Shown here: one piece after another, positions 17,401 through 32,400 of the stretch
How the letters are laid out: every line of letters begins with the position of its first letter
Numbering within the stretch: position 1 is the stretch's first letter
Origin: Apteryx mantelli
Taxonomy: Eukaryota > Chordata > Aves > Apterygiformes > Apterygidae
Assembly (NCBI RefSeq): GCF_036417845.1
Contig: NC_089978.1
Span: forward strand, 161,011,962 to 161,075,961
Reading direction: 5' to 3'
Length of the DNA stretch: 64,000 bases
Notes under the pieces: generated by a model
What the model saw: the letters and a program-made list of their open reading frames with translations, nothing else
What the model was told of the DNA's origin: nothing
The model's database searches: none
Program-made: the position numbers and the translations under genes

Positions 17401-20400
17401 AGGTGTAGGCTGGCAAAACTGAACTCTTTGAATATACCTGTATACATCCTGTTTGCTGAAAGTGATAATTGTGAAATGGTATCTGAGTGCAAATTCAATT
17501 CAGAAAGAAAGTGATAGTTCTTTGTAGAACATGTATCATACACACATATAATACAGTGCTGAACATCTATGTATGCATAATTCTCCTGTAAGACACATTT
17601 GGTTTGAAGGGCAAACCAGAGTAGCAATTTTAATGGGAAAACACAAGCAACAAGAGGTCAGAGTCATTATATGATATACCAGTGAAATACTTTAATCTTT
17701 TTTTTTCCAGTTTTACTGTTTTAGACAATCATTGGGAACCACTTAATTTTCAGAGGTTCCCACTGACCACTTTAACAGGACTATCAGACCAAAAATCCTG
17801 CCTTCTTTCCATCAGCCTCAATAAGGCTGTGTTTGGCTGGCAGATTCTCCTGATCAATCACATCAGTCAGACGGGCTCAATCAGAAAGCAACTAAAGGCC
17901 TGCCATTTTGAAAACACGACATAATAAATTTAATAATTTTTAAAAATTCACTGTGGTCAGGGAAGGTTTCTAATGACTAAAAAAAGGAAATGTCATACCC
18001 ATCTTCAAGAAGGGCAAGAAACAGAATCTGGGGAACTATGGGCCAGTCAGCCGTTCCTCAATCCCTGGCAAGGTTATGGAGCAAATTCTCCTGAAAGCCA
18101 TTTCCAAGCACATGAAGGACAAGAAGGTGACTGGGAATAGCCAGCACAAACTTACCAAGGGCAAATCATGCCTGACCAACCCAAATGCCTTCTGTGATGA
18201 GATGACTGGCTTGGTAAATGGGAGGAGAGTAGTGGATGTTATTTCACTTGACTTTGGCAAGGCCTTTCACTTGGTTTCCCATAACATCTTTATGGGTAAA
18301 CTGGTGAAATATGAACTGGAGAAGTGTACTGCAAGATGGGTAGAAAAGCTGGCCGGACTACTGGGCTGAATAGGTTGTAATCAGTGATACAAGGTCTAAC
18401 TAGTACCCAGCTATTAGTGACATCCCTCAAGGGTCAATACTAGGGTGGCAGTTTTAAAGTCTTTAACAAGAGCTGGACAATGGGACAAACTGCACCCTCA
18501 GCAAATGCACAGATGACACCAAATTGGGAGGACTGATTGGTATGCTGCAGTGGAGAGCTGCTATTCAGAAGGACCTTGACAGGCTGGGAAATGGTCAAAC
18601 AGGAACCTCATGAAGTTCCACAAAGTCCTGTGCCTGGAATAAAATAACCCCATGCAACAGTACAGGCTGGCAGGCAAACAGATAAAAAGCAGCTGTCAGC
18701 AAAGGACGTGGGGGTCCTGGAGAACAAGAAGTTGAGCATGAGGCAGTGCCATGCCCTTGTGGCAAAGAAGGCCAGTCACATCCTGGGCAGTATTAGCAAG
18801 AGTGTAGCCAGCAGGCCAAAGGTGGTCATTATTCCCCTCTATTTAGCACTTGGCAAGACTCCAGCTGGAGTACTGTGTCCAGTTTTGGACCCCCAGCACA
18901 GGAAAGACGCTGACAAACTGCAGCAAGGCCAGTGAAGGGCCACCAGGATGGTTAGGGGGCCAGAGCACATGATACATGAGGAGAGGCAGAGAACACTGTT
19001 TTTCAGACTCAGAAAGTGAAGGCTAAGGAGGGATCTTATTGCTATTAACTACCTAATGGGAGGGTAATACAGGCAGAGTCAGATCCTTCTTGGAGGTGCA
19101 CAGTGATAGCATGTGAGACAACGGACAGTAGCTGCAACAAGGGAAATTCTGATTAGATACTGGGGTAAGGGGGAGGGAGGGGGAATTCACAGTGGGAGTG
19201 GTCAAACACTAGACATAGGGCCCAGAAAGCCTGGGGAATCTCCATCCTTGGACATGCTCAAAATTTGACCAGACACGGCCCTGAGCAATCTCCTGTAGCT
19301 GACCCTCTTCTCAGCAGTTGGTTGGACCACATGACCTCCAGAGGTCCATATTCAACTTACAGAAGAAGAATACTAGTAAATATTTGATTTGTTTAATAAC
19401 TTTTCCAAACTTAGGGAGTTACTAACTGTATCCAGGTTACTAGGAAGACTCATGGGGTGGCAGCACAAGAATACTTGTCGTTGCTTTACCTTAGAAAGTC
19501 ATTAGCATCTGCACCCGTGCTTTAAGCAACTTTCCCCCTCTCCTTGCTGCCTAAGTGGCTAAACCTTATGGAGAACATGGGCACATAATACAGAGCAGGA
19601 CCAGAGATCCATTGAGGCCACTATCCTATCTCTGACAGTTGCCAAAAGCCTGTGGAAGAGTACAAGGCAAGCACGTATGGTTCTTCCCCTGTTCTCTTTA
19701 GCCTGTTGTAGAAGCTGGTGATGTACTATAACTGCAGAAGTGACCTATAAAGAGACTGATGCATTTAAGTCAGTGCTAAGCAGGATTTGACTGGGCAGAT
19801 GAAGAGTCACTCTAGCATCATGGTGTTAGTTTGCTTTGTGATAGCTTATTTCCAGCATTTCCTATCTTTTGAAAGCTCAGACTTCCTAAGCTCCCACATC
19901 ACCTCCAAAACGAGACCAACTGTGGGTATCTTACCACCTGGCCAAGTAATATCATTGAATTTGAATTGAATTAGATCATAATTTTGCAACCTAGTGCCTT
20001 TCAATATTAACTGTCGGAACAGGAATTATTTAAATTAAAATTTGAAATAAAATGGAACAATGCTGTCAACTTTTATATTAGTATTACTTTAATGAATTTT
20101 TTCATCAGCCATTTTTGTTGCACCATAAATTCCTTCCAACAAAACTGCCCTGGCATCTTCATGGTTCCTGAGACTGGACTGCTCTTCCTAAGGCCTATCT
20201 CTCTTATCTTCAAGGTAGAAAGGAGAGAAAAGCTGGTAATTTTGAAGTTGTATGCATTTGTGGCAACTAGATCAATAGGTTACTGAGGATAAGTTAATGA
20301 CCTCTCCTTTCTAACATGCTTTGACACTGTTAGCAATGTTTACTATGTAAATGAAAATACTTTTAAATATGAAGAGTCAGTTTCACAATCAGCTTAAACA

Positions 20401-23400
20401 GATGTAACGCTACATTGCTGCTGAAATTCTGGAGCTGCACAGTGAGTTGGATCAACTTGCTGTTGTGAAAGAAAACAAATCTGACAAATAAAAAGCTTCT
20501 AGCTAGATCAGCAGCAGATCTGACTCACTGAGGGCCTTGTGATTTCCAGCACTGAAGAAGGAAAGGGACACATTTTTCAGTGACTGTGTAATTTTAAATC
20601 ATGAAACCATGTCCTGTGTTGATAACTGCTGAGTTGTATAGTGTGGTTCAGAGTTTTGGAAACCTCTCTTCTGGGTTTTCCAAGAACCTCACACTCCTGC
20701 TTTAGCCACATTTGGGTTATGCTTTCAAGCTCTGCTATGTGACAGACTTTGGGAGAAAAAAAAAAAAAAAGAAAAAAGGGCAGACTCAGCAAACCAAGCG
20801 AGCAGCCTACTTTTGTTTCCATTTAGCACTGTGTACTGTCCAGAGTGCAAATCCTTCAGACTTTGGAAAACAAAGGCTTATTCTATGATGAGGATCCAGT
20901 GGTAGGATCCTCACTACACAGCAAGAATTTGTAAATATACAAAGTGGTCCTTGCACACAGAGCCTATAAGACACAGCTAAAATGCTCTTAATAAATAAAG
21001 GGCTCTATTTTAAGGGAGTTTAAAATCTGTTATCCACTCTGTACAAATGCTACATTGACTATAGAGGGAGTTGCTTGAAAAGCGAGTGTGAAAAGGTATA
21101 TGAATAAGCATAAAGGTATAGGAAATAAAGAATCATTTGGTGAAAAACAATCTACTACACAGTGAAGTTATTTATAACACTGCTCTCAAATTAACAAGTA
21201 TGCATTATTTAAAATCCCACCAGAGTCAATATAAGTAATGACGTGGATATATTCCAATATGAAAGGTAAGAAGCAACAAGGCAAAGGAATCAGTCTAGTG
21301 TTCCAGCTGATTTAAAATAAATATTTCATGTTCTCTCTGATAGGTTTCATTTTAAATGTAAAGTTTACAACAGTTACTGGGACTTAATTATAAAGAAAAT
21401 GTCAGTCTCCATTATATATAGAAGAGCACACAGAGAGGGAAAATAGAAGAAATAATCATAAAATTAGGAGTACTAAACTGGAGCAGTTTATTAAATAAGG
21501 TCTTATCCAAAGGAGTTTGAACTTAAGTGGACAGATACAGCCTACACTGGAAGCAATGAGTATGTTCCCTAGGTAATAAGTTTTATTTGCCTTGTGTACA
21601 TACAGCATCAACCACAACAGGTCCAAAATCTAATTTGGGAGGCTACTGTAAAAATAATTTATTTTTACTGCAGAAGACCCAGCAAGTATAAATACCTGTA
21701 ATTCAGAATGCACTTTAGCTCTATTATATTATTACTTCTATTAAGCCCTTTTAAGCCCAAATTCCGTGTTTTTGTGTTCAGGAAGAGACACAGAAATGTA
21801 AGAGTGCATTTAAACACTTTACAGTATATTGTTACTGGCTATACTGTACAAACAGTCTGTAGTGCACTGACAGAATTTTCCTTTATATGTACAAACATAC
21901 CTCCCTTCCACCTGCTGCTTTAGCATTATATACCCAACAATACAATACAAGCATGGAAGCACTCTCCTGAGTAAGAAATGCAGGTAGTGTCCACCAGGTG
22001 CTGAAGATTATAGCAGTATTGCTCAGAATTCAATGGAACAAACACCAGGAAGCCTAAAGTATCATCTTACCTTTGAACCATGTCTGAAACAGACGACAAA
22101 AAGTTGTCCATTCTTTTGGAAAACATCTCTGCTCCTTTCTTAAAAAAGTTGATCTGAAAAATACAAGGGAATGCTGGAAGACAAGCAACAGACTGTGGGG
22201 CTTGTGTTAACAGCTATCCCATGATGACCAATGCCTTGGGCTGACAATCAAAGACGTCGTTAAAATGACTGCCTTCCCTTCCTTTCTTTATCACTTTTGC
22301 ATCCTTCCACCCTCTTGCACACCCTTTAAACACACACATAAGCTACTGGCTGCTGACAGGTACCTTCCCAATGAAGGTGCTGAATGACTAAGGAGACAGG
22401 TAGCCTTCTCCCATAGCAGCACTGTGCACCACTGGGTCTAATGATGTTCTGAGCCACTGCATCCAATGCCACCACATCAAAAGGCATGGGACATAAATCT
22501 TCCATTAGATTTGGTAGGTCAAGTCCAACCTAAAATTTTTTAAACTGCTGTGGCAAAGTCCGTCAGGAAAGTGATGCACAACCAGTGTAGTTGTGCCAGC
22601 AGAAGCCTCCAAGGCAACCAGTTCTATCAAATACAGTTTTACCACTGATTTTCTTCTACTGAAGCAGCTGAAAGCAGCCACAAAGGTCAAAGTGCACTTT
22701 TTGTGACAGAAGATGAATTCATGCTAGGAACACTTTGCTGATATGGCTCAGCAGGCACGCAACAGCAGCAAAGCCCTCGGTGTAGACTTGACCTTGGATT
22801 ACCCCTCTGTGAGGCACACAGTCACAGTTAGGACATCCCAACAGCTGTATGAAACATGGATGTGGGTAGTGCGTGTGTGTGATTAATTAGCTTTCTCAGA
22901 AAGATCCAGTGAACCACTTCTGGCAGAAATGTAAAAACACTGGAACAATTCTTTGCTGTTGAGCGATTTACCCTCTCTCATGTGACTGTACTTGCAATTC
23001 CACTCCTTTTCCCCTAACCTTGGGAGATGGGATTCCTCTTATAATACAGATATATATATTCCACCTATAACACAGATTTCTGCAATTAAGTTATTGACCA
23101 CAGAATTGTCCCTTTATAGACAAAGGAGAGAAACAGGCTCTCTTAAAGGAGGATTCACCTCTTCTATTTCAACAGCCTACTTTAGAAAGGAAGTGTCTTA
23201 CATTCCACTGACTACAATGAGACTGACATGCCTAGCTCAGATGTTGATGTAAGTTTTCAGTCAAACGAGTCCTGCATTAGCAATTGCTTCTTCCAGAAAA
23301 CTCCATAGGGCCTGATCATTCTGCAGAAATGTGAAATAGAAGGCACACAAGTTCTGAGTGATTAATACAGAAAACATATACTGGCAAAGCTGAAGGGTGG

Positions 23401-26400
23401 TTCACAGTATTTAAACATCAGTATCAATTGGCTTCTGGCTGCTCAGCCATTCCCACAGCAGCCTAAGACTTTCCTGCATAAAGCACTGAGGCATGGTAAT
23501 TTTGCTGGATAAAATACAAGGAAAGGAAGTTCTGTTTGGCTTCCAGGTGACTTCTTTTGTGCAGGTATAATTACAACAGAGAAGCAGTGTAAACTCGCAC
23601 TTCAAGTAAAGCAACTGTGAACTCTCCTTTAGTACCCATTTTTTACAGGACATGTGATTTGCAAAAGACACAGAACAATGGAGAAGATGAGCCACACTAC
23701 AATCTCAAACAGAGCACTGAATCCATTCTTTCTGTTTTCGTGGCTCCATTCTCATTTTCCCAGATGCTTTCTTTCATCAGTGTGGAAGCACAAGGGACCC
23801 TTAAAACAGGTGTGTAATGAGAATCAAGTGCCGTGAAAATACTAGTTTGTTGATTCTCCTGGCATCTTGGAAAGTCAGACTATTAGTATTACTACCACAT
23901 TTTACAGACTTGAGAAACGTGTGTTCAGACACTCTATCAAATTGCTGGCAGAACAAAAATTACAAAAACGATTTCCCAGCCTCATGCTCAATCCATTCTA
24001 CTATTCTATCTCTCCAGTTCTCCAGTGCACGCTCTGTTCCCTGTCCTGTAAACTCCTCATCAGTATGCCAAACATCATGTGCTAGAAAGGAAACTGCTAC
24101 ACAGGAGAGTTTGTGCAGACAGAATAAACAGTGCAAGTGAACGCTATTGTACCGATAGTTTAGTCATGAACAAATTAAGCGCAGGCTGTACTGATTTTGC
24201 ATTTAAGTGTATTGGATTTTTTTTTTCACTTGTCTTTTCTGAATGACCTAAGTATCCAACTGTCTGCCATAAACAAAGTCAGTTGTTAAAATCTAGGCAT
24301 GCTGAGTACGGTCTTCTCCCACTTTTATTTGTCAGCTGCCAAAGAAGTCCAGAGCTACAATGTCTTATTCTTCCCAGGGGCATGCCTAGGTGATATTGTA
24401 GCTTTACCATCCATACCTGTCCTTGTGTGTATCCTAGCATAGGTTCCATCATTGCTACTCTCTTCCTGTACTGCAGAGCATTCAGGGCACAGTAATATTG
24501 CAGAGATGAAAGATGCTGCTTTCTCCTCGCATTTGCCACTTCTTTTGCCACTTCTGCCTTAAGCTGGATAAAAATTGATTGATAAAAATTGAGTCTGACA
24601 AAGTGTTGCTGTTCATTTGGACATATTTACTGATTATTTTCAAGTTACCATTAAACAACTGTCACTACAGAACCTCTCCACATTAAAATGAAGGATGAGA
24701 AACAAACAAAGCAAACCAAGCCCCAAATCAAGTACTTTAAGTTCTGCTCTAGCAAGAGATACTTAAGCATTTGGGCAGCTCCTATGACTACAAACTATAC
24801 AACTACTGCAGCTAACACACTGGATCTGATTGCAATGCAAGAAATTTATTTGCAGCTGGGGTCACAACACAAGGCTCTAAGTGCAGAATTCACAGATGAA
24901 TACTTCACAATGTGCTCTATCACATTCTCTTCTGCATTTCCCTTAAAGGACCATCCTGCCCTTCTAGAATTGAAGCACTCTTATGATAGACCTAATCATA
25001 AGTTCTTGGCATACAGGAGTGTCCTTTGGAGTAGTGGTCCAGTGGGCAATGAAGGAGATGCACAAAACAATCCCACCAACTCAGTTTCATGTACTGTAAG
25101 TGGAATTACAATGCATACAGAGAAACCTAGCAGGAAGGCAGATGAGGAAAATGAGATGTTTTATACACAGCAGACACAAGGCTTCATGACACAGTTCCCA
25201 ATGAACTGTACTCAGTCATACAGCATCATCACATTCGCTGTACAGCAGTAGCCCTATACAAATCTATTTATAACCATTTGGATTGTTTCTGTCTGAAGAG
25301 CTCCCCTGCATCCGAGGGGCTCTAGTTCAGCAAAATATTTGATCACTTGCCTAACTTGGAGTAAACATGTATAACTTTGCTGAACTGAAGTCTAAAAGCT
25401 TTGTGTCTGCTTGGAAACTGAATCACAAGTACTCTTGAACTATTGTGAATTTAAGTGATGAACTCTCAAAAGTTCATTAGTGCATGTAAGGGTTAGCTAT
25501 AATGATGTAGACAGAACAGCTGATGAAAACTTTTCCTTTTCCCTTTCACATTCTTTACCTTTTCATTTTCTTTCCTTTTCGGTAACCTGCTATACTTTGC
25601 CATGGACACGTCATGTTCTGTAGACAAGGAACATTTTTTTTTTAGAGTTGTGATGTGTGTGTGCATAGATTTAAAATGGCTTCTGTGATGCAACAGTCGT
25701 GCGCCATTACAAACAGACAAAGCCACGAAACATACCATTGCTAGCAAGGCCAAAAAGATCCTTCAGCGTGCTCACTTCTGGAAAAGAAAATTAAATATTC
25801 AAAATAAAAAGAGCTGTAAACACCATTTGTTCAACTGAGACCACGACAAAACTAAAACCCTTTAAGTGCACACTTCATGCCTAAGTCATTCCAAACCTTT
25901 TAAAGTAGAGATACATAAATTGTGTCTGTCTGGAAAACAATAAACCAAATCAGCTGGTTGAGAAATCAACAGGCAGACAGAGAAGTAAGAGCCAAGTTTA
26001 CTTCATTGAATAACTTATGAATATGAAAAAGATTGCATATCTGTCGGTGTAATTTACCCAAAGAAGCACCATTTCTCTATGCTTGTCATCACAAAAGGCC
26101 CACTGCTACTGCAAAAGACCAGCAGTTCTGAACAGCTTCTGACCATGCTTACATGATACAGAGAAATCTCAGGAGGTCCCAGAGACTACCACAACATCTG
26201 AACTAAGTCCCTTTCCTGTCAATGACTCTTCATCAATGCAGAACTTTTTTTTTTTGCTAAGCTTCTCTGTGAAAAGAAACATTTATCAAACACATCTGAT
26301 TGCTGGCCATGATGCTTAACTGACAAACGTGGGCCAGAAGTTTCTGATTCAGGTAGAGGGAAGAAAAGCTAAATAGGCGACTCAACTTTCAAAAGTATTG

Positions 26401-29400
26401 GGCACAAACTGCTCTCAGTGTCCATATCAGTATCTACTACAACTGGCAAAGCCCTTTTCAAAAAGCTACAAAGAAAGGAATTCATAAGAACAGCTATTAT
26501 GCAACTGTGAAAAAAAATAAGGGAAATTGTGAGATGTCATCATGGTCTCTGGTTATTTGTAACAGCCTACTCATAGATCAGCTTCCTGCCACTTTTTCTT
26601 CCCCCAACACTTCTGCATGACTCTAATGCAGGAAGACAGAAACTCTTGCTCAGGTTTGACTAACTTGTACCTAGAGGTTTCTACAGTTTTCAGTACATGC
26701 ACATAACAGAATCATAAGTAAAAGCAAGAGAACGCAGTTAATTTTCCTTGCTTCTTTGTTTAAGCCTACAGAGAAATTTCAATGCATCCAGGCCTCTCTA
26801 CTAAAAATGCTGCTCTACTGTCAGACAAAAATGGAGGTTGGGATGGATGGACAGAATAAAACAAACTTTGACATCCAAGGAAGCAGAAGAAACTTTCATT
26901 TTTTGTCATGTCTGAAGCAGCTGAGGTTTTTGGTTGCAGGCTTCACTTGCATCTTCTTTTTCTGCTCTCCTTTTATGCACCAGGGGACAGAAGCCACAAA
27001 GATGGGAGTAGAAGCACCGTATCAATGAAGTCACATTAAAGAGTTGTGAAAGCATTTATAGAACAAAAACCTTACCATCCAAATACTGCTTGATTTTTAA
27101 CACTAAATTATAAACAAGATATCCATTTTGCTAGGCACTTTGATGTCTTTTTTAAATAGGATGGTATGATATAAGGAACGTAAACCAGCTATTATTTTGT
27201 TGCAGTTGTTCTGTCTCCCAATAAAATGTCTTTAAAAAGTACATAAACAGAAGAGTGAGATGAACATGCTGTGCTAAAACCTCATGTTTCTGTTGCATGA
27301 GTAGGTTAGAGCATCCTTGACCTTGAATATCTGCCCTCCTTTGAAATTATACCAAATGTTTGCATTATTGCTTTGCTGTTTAAATAAGAAATTTCCAAGT
27401 TTGTGCAATCAAGTTACTTGGAACTTTCCTGGGATAGCAGAGATTTAAAGAGGATGGATTGCTTAAAAGGGAGGGAATACAGTATATTAAGATGGAAAAA
27501 AAACATTCCTGCTTGTGCCTTTCAAACAAACCTAAACTTCCGAAGTGGGATTAACACTGTTTACAAGCCAGATTCATTGCTAAATTTCCCTGCTTTGGGC
27601 AATTATAACATCAGTGACTTCAATGAAATTACACTAGTGTAAAAGCAGAGTAACTCAACAAAGAACAAACCCGTGTATTTTCAAACTTGCACCACCTGCA
27701 TAAAACACGGTGAATGTGCACTATTTATGTCTGAGCAAAAGCCTGTACCTGGCAGTGATATTCTGCAGTAGATAAATATCAAACTTTTCTTTGAATTAAC
27801 ATAAGAAAAATTTGTATGTGACATTAAGCCTCAGCTTATTATGAAATAAATCAGGCAACAAAATACCAAGAGAAAAATTAAACTTACCCGTGAGATCCTT
27901 TTCCCGAAATTGTATTATTGGGAGAACCATTGTATCTGCAAGCTGTTTTGCCAGTTCAGAATGGAGAATATTGAGCTGAAACAGAAAAAGAGGAATGCCC
28001 CCAAGACACAATGTATGTAAAAAGAATAATATACACTGTGATGTACATCTTTATGCAACAAACTTAGACCTCCTGAATGTCAGCTTTCTACTTAGAAACC
28101 AGTGTTCATATATGATATAAAGCATAGGTGTTTACCTTTGTCATAAAGGACAAATTTCTTAGCAAACCTCTCACTGAGCAAAATTGTGCAAGGTCTGGTT
28201 GCTTTATGGTATTTCTCCTCGCAAATGGTGCAAATATATCAAGACCACCAAATATCATTATCATCGATCATTTGGCCTTACACATATCTCCTCCAAGGTA
28301 TTAAAAATCCATGAATAGCAAACATCAAACTCTCAGTTTATTCAAATTCTGGTGTTAGGGCCTTTATATTGGTTACTTTGAAAACTCATATAAAACACTC
28401 CTGAACACAACCTAAAGCAATTGAGTCCTGATAAAGTTAGTAAAAGACTGACACTGATGGCTACACACCAGTAGCCATCAACAAACATCTTTAAGTGCTC
28501 CAGTCAGAAATATTATCTTATTAGCAGATAGCCAAGAAAACGAGGCAAACTTGCCAGAAGTCAAGCTTGGAACAAAAGCATGCATCTTCACACTATGTGC
28601 TCTCCACAGTTTACTATGCAAACACTGCTTCTTACTTGGGCAGTATTAGAAACTCCCATTTTGTCCAAATAAAGGACTTAAATAAACAGTCAATGCAATT
28701 TGAAGTTTTCAAAATAAAATGCAAGTATACCTTACCTTTTATAAGTTTAGTGTGTCAGTTTAAAACAAAAAGCTTAAATTTATTAGTACTTTCATTTCTT
28801 ATGTTTTTTCCTCATGTAAAGTGGGAGAAAGAAACAGGTACAACCAAAATTTTCAAAATGACAAGCTCAGCATCTGGCAGCCACAGTCACACTATGGACT
28901 TTTTTCTTCCTTTCATAATACTCAACCTCAAACGTCTCCTGCTAAAAATCAGTGGCCCGTATGGTCTTTCTGCATGCAACACTCAACACCAACCGGGATT
29001 TTGCCTGAGTAAGTACTAGCAGATCACCAATACTTTTTCACCAGAAAAATTAGCACCAATTTCTGCATTATGCATCTTTCTCCCATTTCCATGAAGGAAG
29101 ACCAACAAGCCCCAGTGGTTAATCTACAGCCATCCTAATCATGTGATTTATATTCACTGTTATTTTCCAATCCACTACCTACTCCAGCTTTCTGATGAAC
29201 ACATACGTGCTTACTTACAGGCTTCCACTGTAACTTCGGTTTTCTTGCTACGTGCATGAATGCAGGGTTTTTTTTAAAGCACTTTTGTTTTAAATACATT
29301 ATATATATAACCTACAAAAATTATTTTTCCCTTGAAAGCAAAAGTATACAAACTCTTTCTTTTGTTATGTTTGTACAGCACCCTACACAACTGGGTGCAT

Positions 29401-32400
29401 CCCTCAACTATAGCTGTCAAACCCTACTATAATAATAATCTAAAAAGTCATCTTTGGCGGCGCAAAACTGCAGAGCGATGATCTATATGAAGACACTCTG
29501 GATCAGAGTGTGGGCCCTAGCACTGTACAGTTGTTGAAGAAGCACACCTGCCATTTGTGCCCAGCAGACAAGAAAAGGATATAACACACCATCATGCTCA
29601 AAATGCATTTCTCAAGGTATGTGAGACAGATGTGGATCTTCCCCTAAATGCTGAATTTAATTCCTGCCTGGTGTTTTCCAATGATCCAAAGAACTTTTCA
29701 GTTCCCACATACCGTATTAGGGCAGTTCACTTGACCATTAATGCTAAAGCTTAACTGAAGAGGATTTCATTTGTAATTAACCCTTATTAGCCAGATTTTG
29801 TTAGTTCTCTATACCACAGAGTTCCAGTTCCACTTCCATGACTAGACTCTTTCCACTCATGAGGGTTAACCAGGACACAGTCACAATGGGAGACATACAA
29901 GGAAAGGTCCCATTTAAATATTTTTCCCTTAGATCAGTTTCTCATTCCTTATCTTGTAAGCATCTCCCTAAAATTCTGCACATCAAGACATATTTTTAAA
30001 GCACCCGTTTGACACTGTACAGGATGAAGGCAAGGCTGTCATGTCAGCAGTGACATGGAAAAGAGTCTCAGATGTGTTCAGGTAGGATGTCTACTACACT
30101 GCTGGAGTGCCTGATGTTATGATGTTATGCTATGAGGATACTACACACTGACATTATATTCTGCCTGTTTGTTCAGGGTATAGTATCCTTCTGGAGGCCT
30201 CTAGGCAGGGTTATGCAGGTAGGGAGGAAGCCTGTGTTTCCCACTAGATGATACAGAACTAAAGCAGGGTAATTCAATGCCTGTAGAATGGACAACTGGA
30301 AAATAACACGTACAGGGGCTAGCTAACACACGCAAAAAGAGGCTAACGAAAGGAGCAGTTTCTTGTGAACTACAGAACCGAACACAGAGGTTCCTAGCTT
30401 TCAGCCCGCAAAGGGCTGAAAACTGCTTCAACACTTTACACTTTTTACACTGCTTTACACTGCTTCAAGTTGATACGGGAGTGCAAAACAGTGCATAATT
30501 CTGTATTCTCACAGTTAAACCGTCCAGTGAAAGTATGCACATATTTAGAGTTACCCAAAGTAAGATTTGTAGGGAGAATGTATAATTTTGATTGATATAG
30601 CTGGAAAAAAATTCTTTTATACCTGAGAAGGAGAAAGTTCTGGTTTTGATCTATTCGTACTTCACCAAGACAGGTACCTGACTTGTATTCCCCGAGTATC
30701 CTTTCAAGTATTCCCAGAGAACCGGTATGCAGCAAGAAAGGCCTAAGGGCAAAGCTAACCTTTGGGGTTCCTCTCATTAAATCGCTGGAGTTACCCATGG
30801 GATGAGCATGGCTATAAATTTTTTAACTTCCTTTTTGCCCCACATCCCTCCTATCTCCCGTCTCCTTGCCAAAATCAGACCTCAGGACAGTCCTTTCCCC
30901 TCTTAATGACGACTAAAAGCACACTAACAAGAAGTACAGCATTCTTCTGACAGCATACAGCCCTGCTCATACCAGGAAGAGTGACGTGACACTGAAGAAG
31001 GATACACAAGTGATAAGGACCTAGATACTGAGATTATCTTGAAATGCTATATGGGTAGGCCTAGCAAGAGCACATTTAGAAAGACTCCCACTGCTTAAGA
31101 GCTGCCTACAGAGAGGAGAGGTGTTGTGTGTGTGTGCAGCTGTAGTACCAAACCTGCCCTCAGCAGTTCTGCTGCCTGGCCCAACACCCTTTGGATCTCA
31201 CGTGATCTTACATGAACTAAGCAGCAACTTTACCAATACGCAGCTGTCCTGCCTCCATCCCTGGGAAGTTTGGGCTCAGAATGCAGTGTTTAGAGCTTGT
31301 AAGTGTAAATGCAATTTTTTTTTCTGAGTGAAATTAGAAATGACTCCAGTTTAGCTGACGTGTCCTGTTTTAGCCTCTCTTCCAATTTCCCTACTTGGTA
31401 AGTGCAGCTCTGCTCTGAGGATGGCTTGTCGGAAGGAGACAAAGAAACAGCTCTAGTGGTCTGTAGGCTGAAGAGGCTGTTACAAAAAGGTGGGTTTATG
31501 CTCTCGTTCTCCCCTGTTTAAATGGCTGTATAGAGTCCAGGCGCAATCTAGCCTGCAGTGGAAAGGCTCACAATCAAAAGGATTTATCACCAAAATAAAA
31601 AACAAAAAAATCCTACTGGCAATTCAAATTACCTCATCCACAACTTTTGAAAAGTAATGAAGGGTGGATATCACTTCTTCATCTCCTTTACCTAAGGCAA
31701 AATGCTGAAAACAGAAACACACATTTGGTCTGTAAATCAATAAAGTGAGTATAAGTATAAAAAAATATGTTTTACTATAGAGGTAATAAATACTCCTACA
31801 AAAGGTAGTAAATGATAAAACTAAATGGAAAAATAGTAACTCATTAACACATATTCTTTATACTTTGCTCCTCTTGTTTTAAAGGAACTGATTTTGCACA
31901 ACATACAGTCAACGGGTATTTTAAAGTCAGGGTCATACAATAAGAACAAATTGGTTTGCATCTTTATGAATTAACTCACATTTTGGACTGGGCTTTTCAA
32001 GATGCTCAGAAATGACCTAATTCCCCTCAATGTGCTGGGGAATTTTACAACTGTCTTCACATGAAATCAAGTAGGCCAATGCTCTAAAATACTTTTGGAA
32101 ACCACGCTCTTTGAACAGGCTTCTTCACAAGTGCTGAGGCTGAACAGAAACCAAAGGTAAAATATCCAACATACCTGCTTTTCATAGGCAAGGAGCTGCT
32201 TCGAAAGCTGTTGTGTGGCAAGACACATTTCATTCTACAAACAAAAGAGACAAGTTAATAGAAATAAAAGTGGCAAGTTAATAGAAATAAAGAAAAGTCT
32301 TTAGGACTGTTGTTTCTACTTTGCTACCAGCTTCTTGACTGAATCTGCAACTACTTACACAGATGTGCAGTTGTATGTAAATAACCAATCCCAAAATACC

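Larger units (their letters stand above)
24564..27887 (-). other. APPL2 introns 5-7 (exons 6 and 7 interspersed)
   Basis: A 187-codon plus-strand open frame lies at 24688-25251. It has low-complexity composition and no family match, and I treat it as chance. Otherwise nothing is recognised. Confidence 0.6.

Noticed and set aside
18076..18369. 97-codon frame that looks like a reverse-transcriptase gene
   Set aside because: It is part of a dead CR1 LINE with stops and deletions, not a host gene.
24688..25251. 187-codon plus-strand open frame in APPL2 intron 7
   Set aside because: In a 64-kb window one frame of this length is close to chance expectation. The composition is not protein-like, no family is recognised, and it is antisense to the intron.
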